Below are positions 1 to 8,342 of a stretch of 64,000 bases of DNA, one piece after another; position 1 is the first letter of the stretch; each line of letters opens with the position of its first letter. The DNA lies in NCBI GenBank assembly GCA_900316675.1, contig ONDR01000004.1, forward strand, positions 30,240-94,239, read 5' to 3'. A program made the translations under genes and the position numbers. The notes under the pieces were generated by a model. That model was not told where the DNA came from. It worked only from the letters and a program-made list of their open reading frames with translations, and did no database searches. This DNA comes from an uncultured Bacteroidales bacterium. GTDB taxonomy: Bacteria; Bacteroidota; Bacteroidia; Bacteroidales; UBA932.

Positions 1-37
1 CCATATGTGTTTAAAGTTTTTGTTCCGTTTCAGTTAG

Positions 38-45
38 CAAATATA
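38..45 (-). promoter_or_regulatory. possible -7 box of a leftward gene outside the window
   Basis: On the minus strand this reads TATATTTG, a full match to the Bacteroidetes -7 element TAnnTTTG. No TTG is found 19-20 bases upstream of it, so only half of the promoter is supported. It would serve a gene left of the window. Confidence 0.3.
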
Positions 46-54
46 GCTTGTTTC

Positions 55-85
55 TTGCAAGTTTCATAATATTTCGATAATTTTG
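55..85 (+). promoter_or_regulatory. pyrH-frr promoter
   Basis: TTG at 55-57, a 20-base spacer and TAATTTTG at 78-85 fit the Bacteroidetes promoter consensus. Transcription would start near 91, giving a leader of only about 20 bases before pyrH. Confidence 0.65.
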
Positions 86-113
86 TTACCTCTTTTATTT
101 CAAACTGATACTT

Positions 114-818
114 ATGTACAAACGCGTATTGCTTAAACTCAGCGGCGAAAGTCTGGGAGGAAAAGTAGGAAAAGGACTTGATACTGACAGTCTTAAGGCT
201 TGTGCCAAAGAAGTGGCCACAGCTGTAAGGGCCGGCATGCAGGTTGCCATCGTAAATGGCGGCGGAAATATCTTCAGGGGCCTTCAGGGCACCGGTAAGG
301 GCTTCGACCGCGTAGATGGAGACAAGATGGGTATGCTCGCTACCGTTATCAACTCCCTGGCCCTGTCAATGTTTATAAAAGAGGAAGGCATCGACGCCAA
401 GGTGTTTACATCCACACCCATGGAGCCCTTTGCCCGTTATTATAATAGGGATGCAGCCGTAGAGGTGATGGAAAAGGGCGGCGTAGCCCTCATCGCCGGC
501 GGAACAGGCAATCCCTTCTTCACCACGGATTCAGGAGCTGCGCTTCGCGCGCTCGAGATCAAGGCAGACGCTTTGCTTAAAGGTACCAGGGTGGACGGTG
601 TTTATACCGCAGACCCTGAAAAGGATCCCACCGCCACCAAGTACGACGAACTTACTTTTGACGAGGCCTTGTCAAAGCACCTCAAGGTAATGGATCAGAC
701 CGCCTTCGCCCTCTGCTCTGACGGAGACATGCCAATCATCGTCTTCGACATGAACCAGCACGGCAACCTGGCAAAGATAATCAGCGGCGAAAAAGTAGGT
801 ACGCTGGTTCACAAATAG
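114..818 (+). CDS. pyrH: UMP kinase
   Basis: Cytoplasmic amino-acid-kinase-fold enzyme that converts UMP to UDP with ATP, an early step toward all pyrimidine nucleotides. The 234 residues match the usual family length of about 235-240. The N-terminal LKLSGE phosphate loop, the GGGNIFRG segment near residue 50 and the GTGNPFFTTDSGA segment near 125-137 are family hallmarks. The start ATG lies 29 bases after the -7 box. It is followed 30 bp later by frr, an arrangement common in bacteria. The identification is secure. Confidence 0.96.
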   Translation: MYKRVLLKLSGESLGGKVGKGLDTDSLKACAKEVATAVRAGMQVAIVNGGGNIFRGLQGTGKGFDRVDGDKMGMLATVINSLALSMFIKEEGIDAKVFTSTPMEPFARYYNRDAAVEVMEKGGVALIAGGTGNPFFTTDSGAALRALEIKADALLKGTRVDGVYTADPEKDPTATKYDELTFDEALSKHLKVMDQTAFALCSDGDMPIIVFDMNQHGNLAKIISGEKVGTLVHK

Positions 819-848
819 ACATCGGAATAAATCTAAAATCACAATAAT

Positions 849-1418
849 ATGCTGACCGACAATGCCAAAAGCATCGTATCCGCAGTAGGGGAAAAGATGC
901 AAGACGCCATCAACTTCCTGGAAGAAGACCTTAAGACCTACCGCGTGGGCAAGGCCAACCCCTCCGTTTTCAATAACATAACCATTGATTATTACGGAAC
1001 ACCGGCACCCATCCCCCAGGTAGCATCCGTTACTACTCCCGATGCCAAGACACTGGCCATCCAGCCTTGGGAAAGGAGCCTTATCGGCAAGATAGAGAAA
1101 GCTATCCTTGACGCCAACATTGGTCTTACCCCTTCAAACAACGGCGAAGTTATCCGTTGCGTGGTTCCCGCCCTTACAGAGGACAGGCGTAAAGACCTTA
1201 TCAAGAAGGCAAAAGCCGCTGGCGAAAACGCAAAGGTGGTTATCCGCAATGCCCGCCGCGACGCTGTAGAGCAGCTTAAGAAAGCCCAGAAGTCTTCACT
1301 TATCACCGAGGATGTCCAGCACGAAGGCGAGGATGAAATCCAGAAGGTTACAGACAAGAAAGTGAAGCAGGTAGACGACATCATAGCTGCTAAAGAGAAA
1401 GATATCCTTACAGTATAA
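849..1418 (+). CDS. frr: ribosome recycling factor
   Basis: Splits the post-termination ribosome together with EF-G. The 189-residue length, the RVGKANP segment near residue 32, the central TIDYYGTPAP segment and the charged helical C-terminus (EDRRKDLIKKAK onward) are typical. It lies 30 bp after pyrH and 7 bp before the next gene, so all three are probably co-transcribed. Nothing is odd about it. Confidence 0.96.
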   Translation: MLTDNAKSIVSAVGEKMQDAINFLEEDLKTYRVGKANPSVFNNITIDYYGTPAPIPQVASVTTPDAKTLAIQPWERSLIGKIEKAILDANIGLTPSNNGEVIRCVVPALTEDRRKDLIKKAKAAGENAKVVIRNARRDAVEQLKKAQKSSLITEDVQHEGEDEIQKVTDKKVKQVDDIIAAKEKDILTV

Positions 1419-1425
1419 AACTGCC

Positions 1426-2493
1426 GTGGCAGACTTTGTACCGGTAAACGAATGGGGGCTGTTCCCGGCTGGGGACAGGCCCTTTGTCGTAGCCGGCCCC
1501 TGCAGTGCAGAGAGCCGGGAACAGGTCCTGGAGGCCGCGCAGGCCCTTAGGGACTGCGGCACCGGCGTGCTGCGCGCAGGCCTGTGGAAGCCGCGCACGC
1601 ATCCGGGCGGCTTCGAGGGCGTAGGCGCCCGCGGCCTTGCCTGGCTGCAGGAGGCCCGCAGGGCAAGCGGTATCAAAGTGTGCACAGAGGTGGGTTCCGC
1701 CGCCCATGTGAAGGCCTGTCTTGAGGCTGGCGTGGACATGGTGTGGATAGGCGCCCGCACAACAGCCAATCCTTTCCAGGTCCAGGAAATCTGCGATGCC
1801 CTGGAAGGGTCGGACATCCCGGTTCTGGTAAAGAATCCGGTCAGCCCTGATGTCGATTTGTGGATTGGCGCCATTGAAAGGTTGGCATCGTCCGGAATAA
1901 AGAAGGTGGCAGCTGTTCTCAGGGGCTTCACGACCCTTGACAAAACCCCTTACCGCAACGCTCCCGTTTGGGAGATGGCAACACTGCTTGGGGCAAGACT
2001 GCCCAAACTGCCCCTTTTTGTGGATCCCAGCCACATCGCCGGCTCTGCGGAACTGGTTAAGGAACTGTCCCAAAGGGCCCTGGACCTTGGCGCCTGCGGC
2101 CTTATGGTAGAGGTTCATCCGCATCCGGACCAGGCGCTGAGCGATGCTGCCCAGCAGCTTACCCCCGCACAGTTCGGCATCATGCTGTCAGACCTTAAGG
2201 TCAGGTCTGCCAATTGCGAGGATGCCGGTTATCAGCAGGCCCTTGCCGCCCTGAGGGCAAAAATCGACGACGTCGACGGCCGTCTGCTATCGCTTCTGGC
2301 AGAAAGGATGCAGGTGAGCCGCCAGATTGGCGTTCTTAAACAGGAACACAGCATCTCCATCATCCAGACCGGCCGTTGGGAGGCCGTACTCGAGGCTGTG
2401 CGCAAAGAGGCAAGCGCCCTTGGCCTGGATCAGTCAATGGCAGAGCGCATCTTCAATATTATACACGATTATTCCGTGAAGGCACAGGACTGA
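1426..2493 (+). CDS. bifunctional DAHP synthase / type II chorismate mutase
   Basis: A 355-residue fusion for aromatic amino acid synthesis. Residues about 1-260 are a KDO8P-synthase-like (type I-beta) DAHP synthase: VAGPCSAES near the N-terminus binds phosphate, GLWKPRTHP and a late DPSHIAG complete the barrel, and EVHPHPDQALSD lies near the domain end. Residues about 270-355 are an AroQ-type helical chorismate mutase (LRAKIDDVDGRLLSLLAERM). This fusion is standard in Bacteroidetes. The mutase part may also make the synthase sensitive to chorismate or prephenate, as known for such fusions. The start is GTG, 7 bp after frr. The 3' end overlaps the convergent lpxK by 25 bp. Confidence 0.93.
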   Translation: MADFVPVNEWGLFPAGDRPFVVAGPCSAESREQVLEAAQALRDCGTGVLRAGLWKPRTHPGGFEGVGARGLAWLQEARRASGIKVCTEVGSAAHVKACLEAGVDMVWIGARTTANPFQVQEICDALEGSDIPVLVKNPVSPDVDLWIGAIERLASSGIKKVAAVLRGFTTLDKTPYRNAPVWEMATLLGARLPKLPLFVDPSHIAGSAELVKELSQRALDLGACGLMVEVHPHPDQALSDAAQQLTPAQFGIMLSDLKVRSANCEDAGYQQALAALRAKIDDVDGRLLSLLAERMQVSRQIGVLKQEHSISIIQTGRWEAVLEAVRKEASALGLDQSMAERIFNIIHDYSVKAQD

Positions 2494-3629
2494 TTGTCCC
2501 TGAGTGCCTGCAACATCACCTTGTTAAATAGCTGCTGCTCGTTTTCTGTCAGGAAAGCTACTTCTATGGGAACGTAGAACAGCCTTTCCTTCATTCCTGC
2601 AGGTATCTTTTTGCTGCACAGTATCCTTTGGGCATCCTTCTCTGTAGTAATCATTGCGGCAGTGGGGGAGTCGGCAGATGCGGCCATAAGTCTGCGGATG
2701 TTTCCGGAAGAGAATTTATGATGGTCGTGGAAACTGAAGTGATGCACAATCTTGAAGTTATCGCTAAGATAACGGCGCAGGGGAGTATCCTTTGCTATTC
2801 CGGTGAACAATATGGCCCTGCTGGAGTAGCTGTAACGCTTGTCTGCTTCTTCAGGGAACACCGGCAGCAGCGGCTGGTAGTTAATGGATGTGAAGAAAAC
2901 AGATATGGAAGTGCCGTCAGGACGCGTTCCCTGGCAGGTTTCGGGGTCGAAGTCCTTTACGCCAAGAGGCTTCAGCCAGTCTGTACGCTCCCAGTCCTCC
3001 ATGTAAACAGGACATTTGGTGACTATGATGGCATCGGCTTTCCAAATACGCTCCGGAAGGTCCCTCAAACGGCCAATGGGCAGCAGGCTGTCTTTGTAAA
3101 CAGGTCTGTTGTAGTCCATTAGCAATAAAGAGAAGGTTGGCTTGAGCGGCCTGTACTGGAAGGCGTCGTCAAGAACGGCGATGTCTGCCGGGCAGAAGTT
3201 CTTGTCAATGCATTTGCGGCCCTTCTTGCTGGATTCCAGCTTTTCCGGATGAGCAAGGAAGTCGAGTCCCTCCAGGCGGTCTTTGCAAACTGCAACTGTT
3301 ACCCCGGGGAATTTTTTCTTAATCTGGGCGGGTTCGTCTCCGGCGAAGGAAGCTCCGCTGTCGCGGGTAACCTGCTGGAAACCACGGCTATGGCGCTTGT
3401 ACCCGCGGGAAAGTACGGCAATCTCTTTCATCCCCCAGTCGTCGCTGGACAGAAGGGCCCTCAGAATCATCTCTGTGTGGGGAGTCTTGCCGGTACCGCC
3501 GGCCGTCACATTGCCCACGCTGATTGTGGGTATGCATGCCGGACGCACTTTTTTAATGCCTTTATCAAAAAGTGCGTGCCTGGTTTTTAGTGCCAGATAA
3601 TATGGAAACAGAAGTAATTTGTCAATCAT
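2469..3629 (-). CDS. lpxK: tetraacyldisaccharide 4'-kinase
   Basis: Inner-membrane kinase that phosphorylates the lipid A disaccharide, which shows the host makes lipopolysaccharide. The chosen ATG at 3629 gives 386 residues starting MIDKLLLFPYYLALKTRH, a membrane-proximal helix. VGNVTAGGTGKTP (about 47-59) is the P-loop; VLDDAFQ and LLLMDYNRP further on are typical. An upstream in-frame extension to 3767 would cross the divergent gene and is rejected. The 3' end overlaps the upstream fusion gene by 25 bp. Confidence 0.93.
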   Translation of the reverse strand: MIDKLLLFPYYLALKTRHALFDKGIKKVRPACIPTISVGNVTAGGTGKTPHTEMILRALLSSDDWGMKEIAVLSRGYKRHSRGFQQVTRDSGASFAGDEPAQIKKKFPGVTVAVCKDRLEGLDFLAHPEKLESSKKGRKCIDKNFCPADIAVLDDAFQYRPLKPTFSLLLMDYNRPVYKDSLLPIGRLRDLPERIWKADAIIVTKCPVYMEDWERTDWLKPLGVKDFDPETCQGTRPDGTSISVFFTSINYQPLLPVFPEEADKRYSYSSRAILFTGIAKDTPLRRYLSDNFKIVHHFSFHDHHKFSSGNIRRLMAASADSPTAAMITTEKDAQRILCSKKIPAGMKERLFYVPIEVAFLTENEQQLFNKVMLQALRDNQSCAFTE

Positions 3630-3667
3630 AGTCGGCAAAGTTAGAAAGAATTCTCCAAAATTGTGCG

Positions 3668-3675
3668 TATTTTTG
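3668..3675 (+). promoter_or_regulatory. -7 box in front of the dus gene
   Basis: TATTTTTG matches TAnnTTTG and lies 9 bases before the dus ATG, so the transcript would be nearly leaderless. No good -33 TTG is seen. Confidence 0.4.
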
Positions 3676-3684
3676 CAGCCGTAT

Positions 3685-4719
3685 ATGAAGATTGGAAGTG
3701 TAGATTTGGGCCATAGGCCGGTTGTGCTTGCGCCGATGGAAGATGTGACCGACGCATCTTTCCGCATATTGTGCCGTGAGTGCGGGGCCGATGCCGTCTA
3801 TACAGAGTTCGTATCGTCCGACGGTCTTATTCGCGACGCCGCCAAGGCCATTGCCAAAATGCGTACTCTGCCCGAAGAAGCCCCTGTGGGCATCCAGATC
3901 TACGGCAACATTCCCGAGGCTATGGTGGATGCGGCTAAAATGGCCGACCATGCCGCAGAAATTGCCGGCGGCCACGCTTGCGACTTTATAGACATAAACT
4001 TCGGCTGCCCCGTAAGCAAGATTGCCGGACGCGGTGCCGGATCCGGAATGATGAGGGAACCGGACAAGATGGTGGCAATCACCAAAGCCGTTGTAGAGGC
4101 CGTTGGAAAGCCGGTAACGGTAAAAACCCGTCTTGGCTGGGACGACAATTCCAAAATCATAGTGGAGCTGGCAGAACGCCTTCAGGATGCGGGCATCCAG
4201 GCCCTTACCATACACGGGCGCACGCGCTGCCAAATGTATAAAGGAGAGGCGGACTGGTCTTTGATAGGTGCGGTGAAGGCCAATCCGCGCATGCGTATAC
4301 CTATTATAGGTAATGGCGACATCAATTCTCCGCAAAAGGCGGCGGAGGCGTTTGATAAATATGGTGTCGATGGTATCATGGTAGGACGCGCATCCTTCGG
4401 CCATCCGTGGATCTTCAGGGAAATAAAGCATTATCTTGAAACCGGCGAAGAGCTTCCTCCTCTGTCGGTAAAGGAGAGGGTAGAGCTTGCCAAAAGGCAG
4501 ATGGGCCTGTCACTCGACCTTAAAGGCCCGGTCACCGGAGTCTATGAAATGCGCCGCCACCTTAGTTGCTATTTCAAAGGACTTCCGGATTTCAGGGAAA
4601 CCAGAATCCGCCTTGTTACGGAGCCGGATGCTGCCAAAGTGCTTGAAACTCTTGATTATATTGCACAAAGATGGGGGGACGAGCCTTTGAAAGAGCAGGC
4701 ATCGGTGTACGGATTGTAA
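3685..4719 (+). CDS. dusB: tRNA-dihydrouridine synthase
   Basis: FMN enzyme that reduces uridine to dihydrouridine in the tRNA D-loop. The 344-residue product starts MKIGSVDLG at 3685. APMEDVTDASFR (FMN/substrate loop), QIYGN, DINFGCP (catalytic Cys), VTVKTRLGW, IHGRTR, IGNGDI and a final VGRASFGHPW cover the TIM barrel in order, followed by a helical tRNA-binding domain. A start at 3619 would overlap lpxK and is less likely. The assignment as DusB rather than another Dus subfamily rests on the overall pattern. Confidence 0.92.
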   Translation: MKIGSVDLGHRPVVLAPMEDVTDASFRILCRECGADAVYTEFVSSDGLIRDAAKAIAKMRTLPEEAPVGIQIYGNIPEAMVDAAKMADHAAEIAGGHACDFIDINFGCPVSKIAGRGAGSGMMREPDKMVAITKAVVEAVGKPVTVKTRLGWDDNSKIIVELAERLQDAGIQALTIHGRTRCQMYKGEADWSLIGAVKANPRMRIPIIGNGDINSPQKAAEAFDKYGVDGIMVGRASFGHPWIFREIKHYLETGEELPPLSVKERVELAKRQMGLSLDLKGPVTGVYEMRRHLSCYFKGLPDFRETRIRLVTEPDAAKVLETLDYIAQRWGDEPLKEQASVYGL

Positions 4720-4728
4720 TTTTTTTAT

Positions 4729-4736
4729 TATATTTG
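4729..4736 (+). promoter_or_regulatory. -7 box for the DUF4190 gene
   Basis: TATATTTG matches the consensus, 40 bases before the ATG at 4776. No TTG at the proper distance is seen. Confidence 0.4.
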
Positions 4737-4775
4737 TAATCACTAGCAAATAATTAAAACTAAATACCTTTTACA

Positions 4776-5228
4776 ATGGAAGATCCTAACGTTCCCCAGC
4801 AGCCTCAGCAGCCCCAGGCTCCGCAGTATGGCCCCCAGCCGCAATACCAGCAGCCTTATCAGCAGCCGCAGTACCAGCAGGCTCCGCAGTACGGTCCCCA
4901 GCAGCCGCAATACCAGCAGCCCTATCAGCAGCCTCAGTATCCGCAGTATCAGCCTAAGCCGGTAAACGGATTGGGTATAGCAGGCTTCGTGCTGTCACTT
5001 GTTGGCATCATCTTCTTATGGGTTCCTTTCTTTGATGCCATCGTATCCCTGATCGGTCTGGTACTATCCGGCTTCGGCATGAAGAAGAAACCTAACGGCC
5101 TTGCAATCGCCGGTCTTGTAATCGGTATTATAGCCTTTATCGTAGGTCTTATTTGGACCATTGCTGCAATTGTTGCAGTTGATGCCACTTCAGACTACAT
5201 AAGATCCTACGGTGGATTAGACTGGTAA
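4776..5228 (+). CDS. DUF4190 membrane protein with a Pro/Gln/Tyr-rich N-terminus
   Basis: A 150-residue protein of unknown function. Residues 1-60 are low complexity, built of repeated PQYQQPYQQ-like units, probably disordered and cytoplasmic. Residues about 65-140 hold two hydrophobic hairpins (GIAGFVLSLVGIIFLW and GLAIAGLVIGIIAFIVGLIW), each preceded by a NGL motif, which is the DUF4190 pattern. It stands alone between dusB and the ribosomal operon. The repeats at DNA level are coding repeats, not a separate element. Confidence 0.8.
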   Translation: MEDPNVPQQPQQPQAPQYGPQPQYQQPYQQPQYQQAPQYGPQQPQYQQPYQQPQYPQYQPKPVNGLGIAGFVLSLVGIIFLWVPFFDAIVSLIGLVLSGFGMKKKPNGLAIAGLVIGIIAFIVGLIWTIAAIVAVDATSDYIRSYGGLDW

Positions 5229-5251
5229 AAAGGCATATAGCAAATTAAATT

Positions 5252-5281
5252 TTGCCAGTATCTAAATTATTCCTATATTTG
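5252..5281 (+). promoter_or_regulatory. promoter of the rplM-rpsI-rpsB-tsf operon
   Basis: TTG at 5252-5254, exactly 19 bases, then TATATTTG at 5274-5281. This is a textbook Bacteroidetes housekeeping promoter, with a start expected near 5287 and a leader of about 55 bases. Confidence 0.75.
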
Positions 5282-5307
5282 CGGTCCCTATTTTTTGTAG
5301 GGATCGC
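5281..5307 (+). promoter_or_regulatory. inverted repeat at the start of the rplM leader
   Basis: GCGGTCCCTA and TAGGGATCGC form a 10-bp stem with one G-T pair around a TTTTTTG loop. It overlaps the expected transcription start, so it may act as DNA or as a shortened 5' hairpin. A role in ribosomal-protein autoregulation is only inferred. Confidence 0.4.
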
Positions 5308-5342
5308 AAATTTTTAAGTATAAACCATTAAAGATCAAGACA

Positions 5343-5795
5343 GTGGACACACAAAGCTACAAAACAGTATCGCTCAATGCAGCAACTGTAAAGAAAGAGT
5401 GGGTTGTCATTGATGCAACGGATCTTGCACTTGGTCGTCTTGCTGCAAGGGTTTCTCTTGTCCTCCGTGGAAAGACCAAACCCGGTTATACTCCTCACGT
5501 AGACTGCGGTGACAACGTTATCGTAGTAAACGCAGAGAAGGTAGCCCTCAAAGGCAAGAAAATGACTGATCGCGTGTACGTACGCTACACCGGTTACCCC
5601 GGTGGCCAGCGCTTCACCACGCCTGCAGAAATCCTTCGCAAAAGACCTACTGAACTGGTCAGGAGAGCAGTTAAGGGTATGCTTCCTAAGACCCGTCTTG
5701 GTGACAAGCTCATCAACAACCTGTTTATTTACGCAGGTCCTGAGCACCCCCACCAGGCACAGAACCCTAAATCAATTAAGTTGAACGAAATCTAA
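5343..5795 (+). CDS. rplM: 50S ribosomal protein L13
   Basis: Large-subunit protein that binds 23S rRNA early in assembly. The 150-residue product has the VIDATDLALGRLAA segment, the PHVDCGDNVIVVNA segment and the YTGYPGG motif of L13. The start is GTG (MDTQSYKT), matching the start context of other Bacteroidetes L13 proteins. It is followed by rpsI 9 bp later, the near-universal L13-S9 pair. Confidence 0.96.
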   Translation: MDTQSYKTVSLNAATVKKEWVVIDATDLALGRLAARVSLVLRGKTKPGYTPHVDCGDNVIVVNAEKVALKGKKMTDRVYVRYTGYPGGQRFTTPAEILRKRPTELVRRAVKGMLPKTRLGDKLINNLFIYAGPEHPHQAQNPKSIKLNEI

Positions 5796-5804
5796 ACAGA
5801 GCAA

Positions 5805-6197
5805 ATGGAAAAAACAGTTAACGCCCTTGGAAGACGTAAATCAGCTGTGGCTCGTGTTTATCTGACAGCCGGTGCAGGCAACATTACTGTAAATGGCCGT
5901 GACCTCAAAGAGTACTTCGCAGAGGACACCCTCGTTTACATTGTAAATCAGCCTTTCGAAGTTACCGGTACTGTTGGTCAGTTTGACGTTAAGGCTAACC
6001 TCGACGGAGGTGGCGTTAAAGGTCAGGCAGAGGCTCTCAGACTTGGTATCGCCCGCGCACTCAGCGAGCTTGACCGTGAGGCCTACCGCTCTGCACTCAA
6101 GACCGCCGGCTTCCTTACCCGCGATGCTCGCGAGGTGGAGAGGAAGAAGCCTGGTCAGCCTGGTGCACGCCGTCGCTTCCAGTTCAGCAAACGTTAA
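5805..6197 (+). CDS. rpsI: 30S ribosomal protein S9
   Basis: Small-subunit protein of 130 residues whose C-terminal tail reaches the P-site tRNA. The [15 protein letters not shown]-terminus, [10 protein letters not shown] and the basic tail ending RRRFQFSKR are diagnostic. It lies in the operon after rplM, with a 222-base noncoding spacer before rpsB. Confidence 0.96.
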   Translation: MEKTVNALGRRKSAVARVYLTAGAGNITVNGRDLKEYFAEDTLVYIVNQPFEVTGTVGQFDVKANLDGGGVKGQAEALRLGIARALSELDREAYRSALKTAGFLTRDAREVERKKPGQPGARRRFQFSKR

Positions 6198-6419
6198 TCG
6201 ACTGCTGACACTGATTTACAGCACAGTCCGGTTGCAAATCCGGAGGACCTTGATCAAAGGATGTGAATCCATCAAGCTGCCTGCCGATTCCCGGGACTGC
6301 GGAAAACCGGAAGACCATATAATAATATGCTACTGATCCGGTTGATGTAAAGAGCCTGACAGGCCAGAAAGGCAAAGGCCTGAAGGGAAAAGTTTTAAAA
6401 CAGAAAAAGAAACAAAACA
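6198..6419 (+). promoter_or_regulatory. long structured spacer (candidate rpsB leader)
   Basis: A 222-base untranslated spacer inside an otherwise tight ribosomal operon. It contains a TCCGG/CCGGA hairpin near 6228-6245 and a perfect CAGGCC/GGCCTG hairpin at 6360-6382, with many short GC-rich complementary pieces between. No promoter box is visible. The position suggests an RNA bound by S2 for feedback control, known in principle for rpsB operons of other bacteria. I could not match it to a named family. Confidence 0.5.
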
Positions 6420-7256
6420 ATGCCAAGAACAAATTTCCAGGAATTACTCGATGCAGGTGCACACTTCGGTCATCTCGCAAGAAAATGGAATCCTAAAATG
6501 GCTCCCTATATCTTTATTGAGCGCAACGGAATCCATATCATCGACCTGCACAAGAGTATAGTTAAAATTGACGAGGCTGCTCAGATGATGAAGGAACTCG
6601 CCCGCAGCGGCAGGAAGATCCTCTTCGTAGCAACCAAGAAACAGGCAAAGGACATCATCGCCGAGAAGGCTGAGTCCGTAGGCATGCCTGCAGTGACAGA
6701 GCGCTGGCCCGGTGGAATGCTTACCAACTTCCCCACCATCCGCAAGGCTGTCAAGAAAATGAATACCATCGACAAGATGAAAGAAGACGGTACATTTGAT
6801 AAGCTCGCAAAGCGTGAGCGTCTTCAGATCGACCGCCAGCGTGCAAAACTTGAGAAGAACCTTGGTTCTATCAAGGACATGAGCCGCCTTCCTTCTGCAA
6901 TCTTCGTTGTAGACATCCAGAAAGAAGCTAACGCCGTTAAGGAGGCCAATCGTCTCAATATTCCGGTTATCGCAATGGTTGATACTTGCTGCGATCCCAC
7001 CCCGATTGACTACGTGATTCCGGCAAACGACGACGCTGCAAAGAGCATTGAGTACATCACCAACGTTCTTTGTGAGGCTATTCAGGAAGGTCTCTCAGAG
7101 CGTAAGCTCGAGAAAGAGAAAGAGGCTACCGCAGCTCCCGCAGAGGAGAAACCCGCAGCAGCCAAGAAGCTCCGCAGCCGCAAAGCACAGGCAGAGCCTG
7201 TAGCAGAAGAGGCAGCTGAGCCCGCAAAAGAGGAAGAAGCTCCCGCAGCTGAATAA
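6420..7256 (+). CDS. rpsB: 30S ribosomal protein S2
   Basis: A 278-residue S2 with the opening LLDAGAHFGHL, ERNGIHIIDL, FVATKKQAKDII, ERWPGGMLTNF and VDTCCDP segments in the expected order. The last roughly 50 residues are an Ala/Glu/Lys-rich tail (EEKPAAAKK and following) that is acidic and probably disordered. Such tails occur in Bacteroidetes S2. It precedes tsf by 25 bp, as in most bacteria. Confidence 0.96.
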   Translation: MPRTNFQELLDAGAHFGHLARKWNPKMAPYIFIERNGIHIIDLHKSIVKIDEAAQMMKELARSGRKILFVATKKQAKDIIAEKAESVGMPAVTERWPGGMLTNFPTIRKAVKKMNTIDKMKEDGTFDKLAKRERLQIDRQRAKLEKNLGSIKDMSRLPSAIFVVDIQKEANAVKEANRLNIPVIAMVDTCCDPTPIDYVIPANDDAAKSIEYITNVLCEAIQEGLSERKLEKEKEATAAPAEEKPAAAKKLRSRKAQAEPVAEEAAEPAKEEEAPAAE

Positions 7257-7281
7257 TCATCATTAAAACAAAGGAGAAAAA

Positions 7282-8271
7282 ATGGAAATTACAGCAAAAG
7301 ACGTAATGAAACTGCGTCAGATGACCAGCGCCGGTATGATGGACTGCAAGAAGGCTCTTATCGAGGCTGAAGGCGACTTCAACAAGGCTGTTGAGATCAT
7401 CCGCGAGAAAGGTAAGCTCGTTGCTGCAAAGCGTGCTGACCGTGAGACCACAGAGGGTGCAGTTCTTGCACGCATCGAAGGTGATAAGGCTGTTCTCGTT
7501 TGCCTCGGCTGCGAGACTGACTTCGTCAGCGCTACTCCTGATTTCAAGGCTCTTGCTACTGAGATTGCAGACGCTGCCATCAAGGCTTTCCCTGCAGACG
7601 CAGAAGGCCTCAAGGCTGCTCCTTGCTCTAACGGTCACACTGTAGAGGAAGAGATTTCCGCTCAGACTGGTAAGACCGGTGAGAAGCACGTTCTCGCTTG
7701 CTATGAGACTCTCCAGGCTCCCTTCATTGCCCAGTACGTTCACTTCAACGGTAAGCTTGGTGCTATCGTTGCCTTCAACAAAGAGGTTCCCGCAGAGGTT
7801 GGCAAGAACGTTGCCATGCAGGTTACTTCAATGAATCCTGTTGCTGTTAACAAAGAGGCTTGCCCTCAGGCAGTAGTAGATCAGGAGAAGGCAGTTGCTA
7901 TCCAGAAGACCAAAGAAGAGCTCGTTAAGAAGGCAGTTGAGGCCGCTCTTAAGAAGGTAGGCATCAACCCCGCACACGTTGACAGCGAGGATCACATCGA
8001 GTCCAACACCGCTAAGGGTTGGATCACTCCTGAGCAGGCTGCCCAGGCTCGTGAGATCATCAAGACCGTAGGCGAGGAGAAGGCTGCTTCCCTTCCTGCA
8101 CAGATGGTAGAGAACATTGCCAATGGCCGTGTTCAGAAGTTCTTCAAAGAGCAGACTCTTGAGGAGCAGGACTTCGTTTGGGACAACAAGATCTCTGTTG
8201 CACAGTACATCGCTGCTGCAGACAAAGAGGCTAAGGTTGTTGCTTTCAAGCGTTTCTCCCTCTCTGACTAA
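7282..8271 (+). CDS. tsf: elongation factor Ts
   Basis: Guanine-nucleotide exchange factor for EF-Tu. The N-terminal domain has LRQMTSAGMMDCKKAL, followed by the core with CLGCETDFV, the EF-Tu-contacting segment. Its 329 residues make it a long form typical of Bacteroidetes. An SD-like AAAGGAG lies 12 bases before the ATG at 7282. It is the last gene of the operon and is followed by a terminator. Confidence 0.96.
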   Translation: MEITAKDVMKLRQMTSAGMMDCKKALIEAEGDFNKAVEIIREKGKLVAAKRADRETTEGAVLARIEGDKAVLVCLGCETDFVSATPDFKALATEIADAAIKAFPADAEGLKAAPCSNGHTVEEEISAQTGKTGEKHVLACYETLQAPFIAQYVHFNGKLGAIVAFNKEVPAEVGKNVAMQVTSMNPVAVNKEACPQAVVDQEKAVAIQKTKEELVKKAVEAALKKVGINPAHVDSEDHIESNTAKGWITPEQAAQAREIIKTVGEEKAASLPAQMVENIANGRVQKFFKEQTLEEQDFVWDNKISVAQYIAAADKEAKVVAFKRFSLSD

Positions 8272-8290
8272 TCCATTTGTCGGATATATA

Positions 8291-8322
8291 AAAAACCGGG
8301 CTCATTACGAGTCCGGTTTTTT
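8291..8322 (+). terminator. rho-independent terminator of the ribosomal operon
   Basis: AAAAACCGG and CCGGTTTTTT pair around GCTCATTACGAGT, followed by a T-run. It lies 20 bp after tsf and also faces the convergent EamA gene. Confidence 0.85.
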
Positions 8323-8342
8323 GTATTTCTTAATACTTATAT

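Noticed and set aside
4790..4970. Short tandem DNA repeats as a separate element
   Set aside because: They encode the Gln/Pro/Tyr-rich N-terminus of the DUF4190 protein in frame and need no other explanation.
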